The notes under the pieces: model-generated
Database searches by the model: none
The model's input: only the letters and a program-made list of their open reading frames with translations
Told to the model about the DNA's origin: nothing
Program-made: the position numbers and the translations under genes
In this document: positions 12,016 through 25,100 of the stretch, piece after piece
Layout: each line of letters begins with the position of its first letter
Numbering within the stretch: position 1 is the first letter of the stretch
Origin: Neodontobutis hainanensis
Lineage: Eukaryota > Chordata > Actinopteri > Gobiiformes > Odontobutidae
Direction of reading: 5' to 3'
Assembly (NCBI GenBank): GCA_024349245.1
Contig: JALDNG010000081.1
Coordinates: 1,514,501-1,578,500, forward strand
Length of the DNA: 64,000 nucleotides

Positions 12016-13970
12016 TGTAGTGAATATGGTCGTATTAATAATTAATATGAATATTAATTATGAAAATTAATAATTAATATTTTGCTTATCAAAATATTAA
12101 TTTCTTTCGGGGCACCACTCTAGTTTTGAACAGATCCAGAGAAACTGTTTAGCCTAGTCTCATTAATCTAAAGGTAGTAAATTCTTCTCGTTTTCGAAAG
12201 TTCTCAATTAAACAATGAAATATTAAATGTCTTTATGGGGTTTTATTAAAGATTATAAAGTTAAACAGTGAATAATGACAGGGAAATGACACAAAGGAAT
12301 AGTTATTGACACATAAATGGGTAAATCAAAGAACGATAAACTTGCTTTCAGAGGATTTTGTGAAACAAAAGGAATTATTGATTATTGATTCTATTATTAA
12401 CTGAGGGGATTTTACGGAGCGTTTAGGGGTTTGATGACAGTTTCTGAGGCCAAGGCTGTTGTTTTAGACAGTTTAGACGCCAAACTTGTGTAACGTTTAG
12501 ACTCACCCTGGGGTAGTATTCGGTCTCAGGTCTTAGCGACTAGGACTCCAGAGGGGTTCTGCAGAACCCTGTCGCATCCGGTGACTTTTGTCGCCTCCAG
12601 GATGGCCTGCTGTTTCCACTCTCCAGAGGGGCCGCCGTAGGCCCGGGAGATTCAAAAAGCCTCTCGTTACTGTCACAACTAGCCAAGCCTTTTAGCATCA
12701 GCGTCGTACACCGAGTAGAATTGAGTCTTTCAAAGTTGTTGTGAAGTCCACTGGAGAAGGTTTAGCGGCTGTGTTGCTGGCTTAAACTTGCTCGAGAAAG
12801 CTAGATTTTAGTCAAGCTAACTCTTTAGCAGGCAGGAAATCTTCAAAAATAAAAGCGAGGCAACTTCCTTTTGTTCGCAGGCTGGCAGGAAGTAAGCTAC
12901 TTTGAGCAGCGGTGTGAAGGAAAAACTTTAGCGTGGCAAGCTAAACTTGCAGGCTTTAAAGTACAAATAAAATTTACTCGTTACACGAGGTCCGGAGCTT
13001 GTGAGAGTTTCGAGGGCCTACGGCCCTGAACGGACAAGAGGTCCAGTGCGAAGTAAAGACGAGACGAAGAGTAGAGAGAGAAGCAGAGAGTTTTTGGCTG
13101 TGCGCCAGTTTTAACACCTCTGGACGGGGTGTGTCTTGCTGAGGAAGGCATTGCTTTGGGGGGGAGTTTAAATGTTTAACTGAGTCTTAAACATTCCTTT
13201 TGTTTCACCCTATTTTCCTTGGTTTTCGTAAAACACACAAAAACATTCGTACTTGCAGGATTATGCAAAGAAACATTTGTCAGACTTATTATAAAAACAT
13301 ATATTCATTACATTTTATTAACATAAAACGTAACTCTGTAGAAATGGAATAAGGAATTAGTTGCCTTGTAAAACTCTGCATCCTGGAAACAAACAGTATA
13401 ATTGTTAGTACATTCACAATCTTTCTAAGTAATAAAATAACAAAATGTCCTTTAATGAAATAACACCAAATGTCCTTCTTGAATGCAGAGTCATTTGTCC
13501 AGTTAAACCAAAAGGGGGTAGTGTTTGACCATGCAAAACTTAGTTTTGGTTGGATCAAACGCATTCCTCCGTCCTTCAGGCTAGCTACGAGGTTCTGGGT
13601 AAAGCTGAATCAACAATGTTATCTCACAGAATTTATGGCTTTTCGACATGGTACCTAGCGGTCTTTGGTGTTCCATGTGTCACCTTTGACACGGTGCTGG
13701 GTAGAACGAAGTTCCAATTCTTATAAAAGCAAAAACAAAGTCATTAATAACGTTTCCTGTCCTTGGCAAAACACGTTGGTGTCCTTTTATCTGAAAGAAA
13801 ACGGGGTTAGCATGTCTTCTCCTCAAGATTTACATCCACGGCCTGTCTCTGGAGGCCGATGGTGAAACAGTTGTTAATCTTGAAGACCCTTAGTGAAACA
13901 GTTTGGAGGTCTGTAAGTGATTAAACAAATGTTATAATCCGTGTGGCGTTCTGGAGGCTGATCTGCTACA
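12016..13970 (-). repeat. 5' LTR of the retroelement (right copy)
   Basis: This 1955-bp direct repeat is the partner of 1875-3816. On the minus strand it would carry the promoter for the element. It ends exactly where the host sequence GTTGCTTTAATTG resumes. An LTR near 2 kb is long for a vertebrate retroelement. Near-identity of the two LTRs points to recent insertion, because both are copied from one template when the element integrates. Confidence 0.95.
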
Positions 13971-13974
13971 GTTG
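13971..13974. repeat. Target-site duplication, right copy (GTTG)
   Basis: These four bases follow the right LTR and match 1871-1874. The pre-insertion site is therefore predicted to join the sequence ending at 1874 directly to 13975. Confidence 0.8.
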
Positions 13975-15426
13975 CTTTAATTGATATAAACTGGTCTGAC
14001 CTATAACAGCCTCTGACAGAGGAACCAATCAGATGACCAGCTGTTCGGTCATGTGACATTTCCACTTTTTACTCTGAATGAAATGACACAGAAGCACATT
14101 AGTGGAAAAAAGTGCCTCATATTCAATGCTTTATTATTATTTATATTTTTTCCAGCCTAGTATAAATAAAGTGTAGGTGGAATATTTGAAAAATATTTTT
14201 ATGTTTTAGTCAAGCGCTTGGGTGGGTTTCAACATAAGAAAGATAAGATATGTGCCTCCTAGTGGTAGTTGCCTATTAGGAATTTTTCCCCGGGGACAAT
14301 AACAAAATAATAATAAAAAAAAATAAATAAATCACCTGAAAAAGTGTTAAAAAGTGTATTATTTTTGACTTAAGAGGTCTTTCTGTGCCCAAATATTAAT
14401 ATTCAATACTTTTAAAGTGGCCTTTTAGATGTACACTTTCTGACTAAAAGAGTTTCCATTGTCTTTGTCCTTGTGATGATTGAACAGTAAAAGATGTACA
14501 TTAAAATTCTGCTTTCTTTAGAACTTTACAAGAATATAAAAAGTCAAGAGAAAGCGTTTTTGTAATTGTTATTGTAGAAAGTTTATCAGTGTCTCCTCAG
14601 AGTGGAAAATAAGTGTTGCTTCTATTAACTGTTGAGAAGTCAGCAGAAGCAAAAGAAGGTGTTATCAGAGAAGGGTGAGACTTTTTATCTGTGAACTTTA
14701 CATTTAGTTCCAGTGAAACCAGTGAATGATTCATGATGAATAAATAACCTCCACTTTGAAGGTTGTTGAGATTATGCTGCAGTTTGTGTCACTTTAAAAC
14801 CTGTTTGAATGAACCGTCTCTTCAACAGTTGTAACGTGGATTATATAACACAGTCAACACCGGTGTTTAACCGGGCTGATCCATTGGTTAGAGGCTTGAA
14901 AACGCACAAAAGAACAAAACAATAAAAGTCTATACAGGTCTTTTCTCGATTCATTTTAACAGCATGTTGTGGGAACTAGGCCTAACCCAATTCACCAGAG
15001 CAAACACGAACAATTCAGGTGAACTGTCAATGCAACACAGCTGCTGTAATCCAACAGCAAAGCCACATAAAGCACTGTATAGCATCAGAGATCATGACAA
15101 ACAAGAGGCAGGTTAGTCTGTCTGGGTTTGACAAAGGCTTCAAAAGGCAAAACGTCTGACCTTGGCATGGTCAAGTGGTGTGTTTGGTTCTTCTTGCTCC
15201 AGATCTAGAGGGTAATAAATCTATTTAAAATACCTCATCTCTCACACAGTGATCAAGAACTCAAGCAGAAATTTGGTTGAGAGTGTCTAGTATTAGTCTA
15301 GTTTGAAAATATGGACATACTGTACCATGTAAATTGGCCAAAAAAGACATGTTCATATTAAACTATATTAATACAAAACATACTATTCAAAAGTACTCAG
15401 TATAGCAGCCACTATTGTAGGATTCT

Positions 15427-15541
15427 TCATTCATTCATCTTCTTGTGGAGCCTATCCCAGCAGCTTTGGACACCCTGGACAATGGCCAGTTCCTCGCAGG
15501 GATGACAAACAACCATTCACACTCACATTCATTCACCAGCA
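15427..15541 (+). repeat. Old dispersed fish repeat, copy 1
   Basis: The text GGAGCCTATCCCAGC...CACCCTGGACAATGGCCAGT...ACCATTCACACTCACATTC is a degenerate copy of an abundant teleost repeat known from memory. Two further degenerate copies lie at 49585-49790 and 61716-61840 in this window. Such copies sometimes yield spurious short ORFs. Confidence 0.7.
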
Positions 15542-17018
15542 GCAAGAGATTATATCATAGTATGTTAAGGATGTGGCATTATTACGCTTTATAGTATTCT
15601 GGAAAATGTATTTATCACAAAACTAATATTAACTTTCTATTTGTCACAAAATCTATAAACAAAATGGTTGTTAATGACACTAAAGAGTTTTAGTGGCCAT
15701 AAAGTCAAACATGATGTTCCTAGTTGTTTTGTTTAGGATGTCTGAGGTTGGTAAAGTAAAAGTGCTTTGATTATTTTTTTTAGCACATGTCACTCGATCA
15801 ACAGTGCAGACAATAAACAACTGATAAAGGGCACGAGCTTTTACACAGTCTTTGTAAATTATGAGGAGTTTACTTAAGAGAAACTCAATATTGTGATTGA
15901 GCTTTTATAAAGACAACAGTACTGTATATATTTCCCAGCTCTTTGTGACCTAACACAGACTACAGACAAAAAATAGTCTGTTTGTGATGTTTCTACTGAT
16001 GTGTGCTGCTATAAAAAGAGTCAAGGCTGTTATCACCTGTGTCCTCGAATGTGCTGGGAAGCTATACGTTTCTATTCAAAGCAGCGAGACGCGACAGAAA
16101 AAGTCACGTCAGATGGATGGAGGATCAGACACAGACAATAAACAAACAGAGAAAGCTCTAGACATTAAAGGCTCTAAAAAGGAGGTGTGTTCCTCTCAGT
16201 GTGGAGTTTAAAGCAGCTGAGAGTGAGTTTTATGTATAAGTCATGAGCTTCGGAGTGGACCAGTGACTGAGTGATCCGGAGGGAAAAAGAAAGATGAGAG
16301 AGCATGGTTTGCTGCTAAAAGACAAGAAAATATTAGTTTGACTCTCAAAAGCTACATGCTGGTGAAGACAAAAATGAATGTAGAAACATATTTATGCTTT
16401 TTTGATTTGGCCCTGAACAACCATCAGGCATGAAAAAGGTCTGTGTTTTTTTATAAGCTTATTGTCTTCTGCTTCATGTACAAACTGTGCTCTATAGATA
16501 TAACACTGTATTTTCTTTCCAGAGCATGCCTCCTCTGCCCTGGATTCCTCCTCAGTTTTACTCATAACGTTGACTCATGAGGCTGGAGGCGGAGGCTGTG
16601 AGGCGGCAGCCCACCTCCCTCGCTCCTGGTGTTGCTCTGTTTCATGCTCTCAGCTCTTTGAAGATAAAAGAAAAGTGGAGCTGATCACTTTCATTCAACC
16701 CTTAAAGATACCCTTTATCTCACATTTATGAGGTGTGAGATATTTCGGTAGTAGCTAATGAAGGTCATGTGATCTAAGCCTTTTTCCAACAGGAAAAGAG
16801 GTACTCCTTAAAAATAGTTTAATGTAGGGGGCTGTTTCTAATTTAGAACAAACACACAGTGGTAACTAAGATTTAGAAATGTGAAGCCACATTTTGAGCT
16901 GTTTTCAGATCAGATTTTCCAGATTAATGATACAGCAAACTGCAGAGTCAATTTGTTTATGGTCTAGCACCAAGTCTAATTGAAACCATGATATAGTTAA
17001 TGAAACAGCACTGCAGAC

Positions 17019-17520
17019 TATACTCTTCTTTTGGCGTTTCCCTTCAGGGGTCGCCACGGAAAACCCTCTCCATCTAGCCCTATCCCCTGCATCTTCCTCT
17101 TCCTCATACCAAACACCTTCAATAATTGATATGTAAAACGCCTTTGCGTCCCCGGAAAAGCCCTATATAAAATTTATGTAATAATATTAATAATAATAAT
17201 TCTAATAATAAATGTTTTCCTTCACTATATATATAAGGCTTCTGCTCAACCTCATGCCTGGCCAAAATATTCATGTACAAACCATGTTTACACCTAGCTT
17301 CTCTAAATTTGTCTCCAAAACATCTTACATGAGCTGTTCTTTACCCTCGTCACTGCTACATCTAACTCTTCCTCCTGTTTTTTTCCTCTGTGCCCATGTT
17401 AAATATGGTTTTATGTTGGATGCCATTCCTGACACAACCCTCTCCATTTATTCGTGCTTGGGACCAGCACAAAAAGTACACTGGCCTGAGACCTCCTGTG
17501 GCTAGATTCACTGCAGAACA
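17019..17520 (+). repeat. Dispersed fish repeat with a nested insertion
   Basis: The start (CCCTTCAGGGGTCGCCAC) and the end (GGATGCCATTCCTGACAC, then CTTGGGACCAGCAC) match from recall a widespread teleost interspersed repeat. The two parts are interrupted at about 17120-17203 by a separate AT-rich piece containing CCCTATATAAAATTTATGTAATAATATT, which looks like the 3' tail of another short element. The 97-codon open frame at 17212-17505 lies wholly inside this repeat and is not a gene. Confidence 0.65.
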
Positions 17521-18294
17521 TACATGCTATCAGATTTAATCAAATACTTTCCTCAATTCTCTCCAAATGCACACATTTTTGCCTAAATATGGCAGATGAT
17601 GTCATTTGTCTCGACCTGATAATATGGAAAAAATACTTTAAATTGCGAAAAAGTTTGTCTGATGTTGCTATGCAGATTCTGACCTAAAACAAAAGACAGC
17701 CCACTAATTATTCATGATATAGTCCATTTTTTATCTGTATAGTTTTACAGCTAATTGCGGCATCCCTCAGAGATCTATACTCGCCCTTTTAGTTTTCTCA
17801 CATGTCTGATGCACAATTATTTACTTCTAGAGTTTGATTTCAAAGTTATTGGTGTTCCTTTGTAATTAATTAAAATGTATTAAAAAAGTACTGTGTAGAT
17901 ATAATGTAATTACCTAAAACTAAATTGTAGCCAATTTATCTTAATTTTGATTTTGGAAACACTTTAGGTAAGAACGGCTGACAACAGATGTAAATAGTAA
18001 AATATCTATCGGGAATATTTGTTTGTCTGTAATTTAAAAGTAGGCATTTGGACATGTTTATTCTTAATTGTCTTCATACAATTCAAGCTTTAAAACTATA
18101 CCCAGATGCTTACTTTTAAACTCTTTTAGTATACCATAACCTCAATGATCTGTTGTGAGATATTTTTCACATAATCGTGGCCCTCTGTAGTTAATCCGGC
18201 TGTCCAGAGTGGACACTGAGCCGACTGCTGTCCAGGCACACTCTGTTGCGTAACACGCCCTGCTGCTGGTGGCAGATATCGGCTGGTTGGTTGG

Positions 18295-18552
18295 TTGGTG
18301 CGGGTGGAGCAGATGCTGGCTCTGTGCTGTGCTCTGACTCTGATCTGTCTCACATCAGATAAACACAGCGCCGAGGCTCACGTGGAGTTGCAGCACGAGA
18401 GGAAGCTTATGTTTCTGGAAACTGATGTGCCGCTGAAATGTGCTGCTCTCAGTCTGAATCACAGTCAAAAAGAGGATGGCCTATTTGAAGGGTGCGTTCA
18501 CTGCACTGTGTCGGAGAGGTACAGGATTAATACTAAGTCATATTTTTCATAG
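18295..18552 (+). CDS. Doubtful ORF with hydrophobic N-terminus
   Basis: The frame gives 85 residues. An internal Met is followed by LALCCALTLICLTS, which could be a signal peptide, and then a Cys-containing hydrophilic stretch. The same bases also read as a pyrimidine-rich splice acceptor ending ...CTCACATCAG near 18359, and a GGTACAGG donor-like site lies near 18521. It could therefore be an internal exon instead. I recognise no family, no companion exons are evident nearby, and the frame may be chance. Confidence 0.2.
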   Translation: MVRVEQMLALCCALTLICLTSDKHSAEAHVELQHERKLMFLETDVPLKCAALSLNHSQKEDGLFEGCVHCTVSERYRINTKSYFS

Positions 18553-19624
18553 TAGTTAAAAGTAATTTGTTAAAACTTGAGCATAAAGTACTGCCCATAT
18601 ATACATTTAGACAAATGGAAGGCACTATATGCTGTTTTTCTGTTTTAAACCACCACCAGATGGCAGTGTAATGGGATGAACAGAGAATGCCTCGGGACTT
18701 CTGAAATGTGACTGACAGTTCCTTAATAAATATTTGTCCTGTCCACGTCAAAATTTTGTAATAGGCTCAGCAATGGATCCACTTCCTGTTCCTGTTAAAC
18801 TGAGGCTACTGTAGCTCACAACTCCATCTGGCGGTAACAGGCTGGACAACACAGTATTGTCAAGACTGCAGCGTGAAGTGTAATTTATTTATTTATATTT
18901 GAGATCACTGTTGGTAATTAAAAACTACGGACAGCCCAAGATTAGATTTGAATATTGATGATGCAAAGTCAGCAAATATCTCCAGACATAAGTTCGTGTG
19001 AGCAGTTGGCCAACAGCTGGTGCTGTTTTTCCCAAAGCGAACTTCCTGAAAATCGCAGGATTGTGATACATCTGTGGTCGACTTGGGAACAGACAGCAGA
19101 TGTTGATCATTAGCAGAGAAAACTGCAGAGCCTCACGCACAACTTTATGACCAATGCTAACACCAAACATCTGCTAACACCTGACAGCAGCTAAATGTTA
19201 GCTAATAAGGTAAGTTATATAAAGAAGTCACTGTCACAGCTGCCATTGGCCCAGCTTTGGAAATGACTGTAAAAGATAATTAGAAAAGGCATTTGTAGTT
19301 TATGTTCTTGCTGCAACCTGGCATATGGAAAAAATTACTACTTTTTTTCTAGTTGTCTATCCAGCTTCACTACAAGAGGTAAGACTTTTACAAAACATTG
19401 GAATCCACCCTTACTAAAACAGAAAAAAACTATAATGTAGCCCTTATAACTTTGCAGAAACACGTAACTGTATGCATGGCTTGTTTTCTCGAGAGAATTA
19501 CAATTACAATTTATAAATTTACAATTTATTTTGTGTTTTAGAGGTTATTCTATCGTCTGAGTATCTAGATTTGAGGAAGTCTTTATATTAAAAATGACAA
19601 GTTACTTTGGCTGTTTAAAATTCC

Positions 19625-22146
19625 TTTAATGGTTCAGTTTGTATAGGATTTGGAAGCATTAAGTCAAAACATGGTCAGCAGCTGTACAAAACAGAACCAA
19701 CTAATCAAAAATAAAATACAAATGCAACACAGAACCCAAAAAAAAAAAAAAAAAAAAAAAGACAGTCAATGTTGAGTCATCACAGTAAAAAGATACACAG
19801 TCCTAGTCAAACTTAACAGCATGCTGCAGATCAAAACAATAGCATGTTTGATGATGTCACACTCACTCACGCAGTCATTCATCCACAAACTGAACGAGGC
19901 TGTCGCAACCCAATAAGGTCAAATATACAATAAGACACGCTTTAAAATAGAAAATAAAATGCATAGACAAATAAAGAATGTTTTAAAACAAGTAAACAAA
20001 AAGACTTGATCGCAGGTGGACGTTGGCAAATCCGTGATGCTGAGGATGTTCAGTTTGGAGTTATTGCCAACCAATTATTTTACATGACACTTATACAAAA
20101 TGATTTAATTTTAAAGATATAGCTTCCACAAACGGCAAAAACATACAATGATCATTGAGCCGAGGATTTTCAGAATCAAACAGAATGAATTATTAGACAT
20201 GCTCGGCTTCAACGGGACAATTATTTTAAGTTGCACAAGTTAAACTATACTCAAACACATTTAAAGTCACTAGAAAAACAAATGTTGCTTGTTAAGAAAT
20301 GTTCATTGGAGCTATTCCAGTTCAATAAAACACAGAAGGTAGAGTTTTAAATCACAGGAGTTAAAAATACGGCAAGTTCCTCTTAAAAAGGTGTTCCTCT
20401 ATTGAATCAAACATAGAATCTCTGTGCTCAAGATCAAAATGTATGTTTTTGCAAATATCCCATTAATAATAGTGCAATAAATACAGTACAGTCAGAAATA
20501 GCACACAGTTTTTATGTTTGACTCCAGGTTTACTTCCAGGTAGTTAAAAAGGAGTTATTTAAGTGACCTCAGGGCCACTGCTGACAAAGTGTTTGACTGT
20601 CACCGTCTACACAGGGACAGGGAGCAGGTGGTAAACAATAAATTACAACTCATCTTTATTTTTGCGCAATTGTGTATTTTATCTTACAGATATAAAAACA
20701 AAAAATAATCCATATTGGCACAACCATTTCATTGTTGTATTTTCCCAACTATCTGTACAGTTAAAAATAATTCACAAATCACAATGAGTCGTCACAAGGA
20801 GATTGTGTTTCATGTTTGAGCGATTATGTCGGATAGTGTTTTTTTCTTGTGCTTCTCTGATGAAAAGCATTGTTGCACTTTTAACAGCCTCAAAATAAAG
20901 CAGCAGACAAGGGGACCCATTTATAAAAACTGACTGGATTTGATTGAAATAAATTGTATTTTTTAATTTTTAAAAATGAATTGAACATAGTCTCAAGTTG
21001 TTCCCTGTAGACTCTAGGATTAAAATCAGTGACCAATTTGTGGCTGGGAGAGTTCACGTAGCTTCTGCAGCAATCGGGCAAAGAAACATAAAAGACTATA
21101 AAAAATTATTAGTATTAAAAACAATGCAGCACTTGTCTTTAATGTCATTTCTTACTTAAGCTTTCCATGTAGTTTGCTGCTTAGTTACCATAGAAACAGT
21201 CATATTCTAAATTCAAAATGATACTGAACCACATTATCCTCCATTTTGTTCCTACAACCATAAATGATGTTTCCATGGCAACAAACTGTCATAGTTCTGA
21301 GTTGGCCTTTGCTGCTTACTTCATCCTAGTATCTCTATTTAGTTATGTATAATGGGAATTATAATGAATAGTCTAAAACTGCTAGGAAGCTTGCTGTCCC
21401 ATTGAATTGTTGTGTTTGGCATTGGAAGCAGGCATTACAAATGACTTTGTTTGCCAGATGCTATCTACTGCCTGCCTCTTTTTGCTTTAGGAGTTGTAAT
21501 GAGTCATGGCCATATCCCCATGAAAATAACATTGCAGACCAGACTAAATCATTGTTGGGAGATATAAACTTGTCAAATAAAAGACAAAAGTCACGTTTGG
21601 TTTCTATAGACACATCTCTCTCTCTAAATTAAGGTTTATATATATTCTTTTATCTGTCCATTCTTTTGGTGTTTATAAATGAGGCCCCTGATATGACAGA
21701 ATAAAAAAGCCCTAAAAACAGATGAAAAATCATTAGGACAAACAGTAATGATTAAGATCTCTCCCCTGACCTTATCGATTATGTGTTCAACGCTTTAACC
21801 TGGCCTTTATTTATCCAGAGACCAGAAATGAAACACTTAACACTGTCTTAAAAGAAGAAAACCAACCCCCACTAAATAAAAACTACACTGTATCCACACA
21901 TTTCTCGAACCCACAGTGACCCCCTTGAGTGCATGTCAGGTGTGTTGTTGTGTTTGAGGAGGCTTGGGGGTAGAAAAGGGTAGGGGGAGGGTCTCTTCCC
22001 ATCCTCTTCTGCTTCCCCTTGGACGCTCCTCAGTGTCTCCTGAGCTCATCAGTGTGGTGTTGGTGGAGTTTGGCTTGTAGTGTACCACATGCAGGGCAAG
22101 ACGTGATGTGTGAAGCAGTGGGACAGAAAACAGGGGTGGCCCTGGG
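19625..22146 (-). other. ctnnbip1: Probable 3' UTR of ctnnbip1
   Basis: No gene-like frame occupies the 2.5 kb after the ctnnbip1 stop codon. Minus-strand poly(A) signals are present at 21806-21811, 20655-20660 and 19525-19530 (AATAAA) and at 19625-19630 (ATTAAA). From recall the mammalian transcript also has a 3' UTR of more than 2 kb, so the distal sites are plausible and the proximal one could give a short isoform. A 23-base A run at 19738-19760 would be a U run in this transcript. Confidence 0.55.
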
Positions 22147-25100
22147 TCACTGCCGCCGGTCTTCTGCCTCTGACCTTGAGAACGCCATTACAACATCCTC
22201 TGCACCTGAAAAAGAGAAAAACAAGTGGTCTTGATGAATAAATGAGTGCCAAAAGGGATTGTATGTCAATACAAACCAATGGACGCAAAATAAACTGCCT
22301 CTGGACTCAATAGGATTATTGTACAACCAATAAGGAAACAAAGCATGTGGCAGAGTGTCAGCCAGGCTAGTATCAACCAGAATATACAATGGTGGAAAAA
22401 GGGTTTTCGGACACTCTTAAAATGTTACACAATCATAAAATATTGGAGGAAAAATCTTTTTTTCTTGTGTTTGAAAAGGTGTGACTGCATAAGACAAAAT
22501 ACAGAGAATGTGTTCAAAACAAAACAAAAAATAAATAAACCATCACATCATTAAATTAATATTTAGTAGTCTTTAAGGCTTTAAGAGTGATTCTTAATGC
22601 AATATTTGTGGTGTCTAAAAACTTTTTTTCATCACTGTGAATCTAGCGGGATTTTTTTTGAAGAAAAATGATCTAGATATCCTGATGACGACTCAATTCT
22701 ATATTTTTATAAAGCATAATAATGACTGTAGATATTTTATTTCTTGTATGGTTATGTTAATGGATAAGTCAACAAAAACAACTGAATCCTCTTGTTACAA
22801 TAAGTTTGGCCACCACTGAATAAAGGCAGTGGTAGTGTGGCAGTAGCTTGATACTCGGAGAATCAAAGATGGCCGCCGTTTGTTCTCAATGCAAATTGGA
22901 ACAATTGGAATTGGACAGAATAATATCTAACCACTTTGTTGATTGTTCATTAGGTTGTCAAGATACCAATACTCACTGGTATCAGAGCCTCTCATACTCA
23001 TTTGAACTCCTCAGATACTGCAATAAGAGCAGACATCTTTTCTTACGACCGTTTGAGTTTTAAAAAGGTAGTACTGAGACATAGTGGTAGAGGTCCTGCC
23101 TTTTCTACATCAGTTCAGGTTCATGCCATTCTGCAAAAACTTTATCTAAACCTGACCAAGGATTGTACTTGAATGGCTTTGAGACATTAAAACCACCGCA
23201 ACACTTTTGGGTTTTTTCTTTTATTTACTCCTGTGACCCACCGCCAAAACTAAGTCACTTTTTATCCTCTGTAATCTTCTAGGATTAATGATTGCAGAGA
23301 AATATAAAAGGTTATGACTAATACATTTTCTTGAGCGACATTGCCTTTACATGTCTATTTACTATGACTTAAACTGTGATAAGATGTTATTTTGTGGAAA
23401 ATTAAACCTCTGTCTCCTACTAAAAGCTTTTATCTACTTATTGTCTGCTTCTGTCAGGTGCAAATAAATACAATCAGTACAATTATTATTAGGAGCAACA
23501 CTGATATTCTCACAGTGGCGTTTACAGATGTATGAGCTTGAGTTGCTTGGGTAACTGCAGACTTTATTTGTATTTAGAGCTTTCCACTTGTGCAAAGAGG
23601 CCTGCAGTCACAACAGGGCATCTCATCTTGTTAAATCCTGTCTTGTGTGACGGGCAGACAAAACAGCACGTTCAGTAAACATCCACGAAAATCCAATTTG
23701 ACATATGCATGGGAATTTATGTATCGGCATGTTTAGCTAACACCTGCCATCACAACGACCTGACAGGAACGCACCGTGTGACCTGCTGACAGCCATGTTC
23801 TGCTCTGCAAAGATAACACACACAGCTTCGGCTTCTAAGAGCCCCGAGAGGAAACAATACTACAGATATGCACCAATAATAAACGTTATTGGACTTTTTT
23901 CTTTTCTTCCCTGACTTTTACCAACCGACTAATCTGAAATGACTCAATGAGTAAATCTGGCTTAAAACCGACCAAGAAAATGTCAGCTGGCTTTTGTTTA
24001 ACAAGAATTCATTCATTAGAGCACAAAAAAAAAAAAGATTTAGAGGCCAACACCTGCTGACAGTGAACTTTTGTTGCAGTTTAACACATTTTTTTATACT
24101 CAATTCTGATCTGAGAAAAGCCATATAAAAAAATGAATCAAATAAAACTGTCTTTATACAGATCTCAGAGTGTTCACTCAGTAATTTGGTTTTCTGTTGA
24201 ATGAGGAACAAAAACAGCTTGGCGGACAAAGTGAAGACCTAGTTCATAATATGATTTAAACACTGGAAAAATCTTTTAAACCTCTTTCCTCGTTTTTTCC
24301 CAGATTTTTTCTCTTTTGATTTGTAGCTTGGCACGTCTAGTCAAAACCATTTCCATTTTTACAGAAGTTATTAGAGCAGAAGTGCGTGGTGTATTAAAAC
24401 AGCCGTCACTGTTAGAGAGTGGTCAGTCATTAACTTGAGTTAAGCAGTCCCCCAACTTGACAAGTGCATTTTCCCCCCGTTTCCCTTTTATCCAAATAGC
24501 TTCTTTATATTTAAATAGAAGCAAGAACTTAGCAAAATGTCTGTCTGTGCCTTTATAGGCTTTTAAACAAGAGTGAACCAGGAACAGCTAGACGTAGATA
24601 AGCTGTATTGGACTAGGTTGAAGGTTAGGTGTGTCGTTTGTGTTTGATTTTATTATAATGGCTCACAACAGCAATGCAACAACTGACACAAAATTTGCCA
24701 AAATGTTGATTAACTTCTCCATCGAACAGACATTACAAAACCACAAAGCACATATTAGTTTGTCTTCTCTAGCATTAATTAAACCATATTTCCTAGATAC
24801 AGCAGACTTCACAAAGATTTTTTTTTCCATGCAACACGCCGAAGCATATCTGACAAGTTGCACTCACAAAGATTATTAACACTGCGTTCCACACCTTCGC
24901 TGCAGACACTGAGGAACATTTCATAGCAGCACCTAATGCACAGCTGCTATAAAAGGCCTCTCTTCGCCACAGCCCTCAAGAGCTTGTTAGATTTAATTAT
25001 TGTGGAGATATGAAAGTAGGACAGAGACTTCAAGCTTTCTCCGTTATTGGGCACAAAGGGCGGACCCCTCTCATCGAAAGCCAGAGACCTAAACATTGCA

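Larger units (their letters stand above)
1875..13970 (-). mobile_element. RT-deleted LTR retroelement (retrovirus/gypsy-like), complete ends
   Basis: Two direct repeats of about 1.95 kb begin and end with TG...CA on either strand and enclose 8.2 kb. The host bases GTTG lie just outside both ends, giving a 4-bp target duplication. A polypurine tract abuts the left LTR on the minus strand, so transcription runs from right to left: 5' LTR at 12016-13970, 3' LTR at 1875-3816. The minus-strand order is a long leader, a coiled-coil gag-like region, a retropepsin, a short RNase H tail and an integrase. The reverse transcriptase is absent and no envelope gene is visible. Several frameshifts break the reading frames, so the copy cannot move by itself. 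The integrase motifs look retrovirus-like. I cannot place it in a named family from sequence alone. Confidence 0.93.
13975..19624. other. Intergenic region, no clear gene
   Basis: The stretch between the retroelement and the ctnnbip1 3' end is AT-rich. Apart from two old dispersed repeats and one doubtful ORF listed separately, I find nothing gene-like. The 15984-16211 frame (75 codons) is rich in Lys and Gln and has no recognisable motif or flanking splice sites that I trust. Confidence 0.5.

Noticed and set aside
17212..17505. 97-codon ORF
   Set aside because: It lies wholly within a dispersed fish repeat.
14101..19600. clstn1 exons expected from mammalian gene order
   Set aside because: I looked for cadherin or LNS-type exons between the retroelement and ctnnbip1 and saw none.
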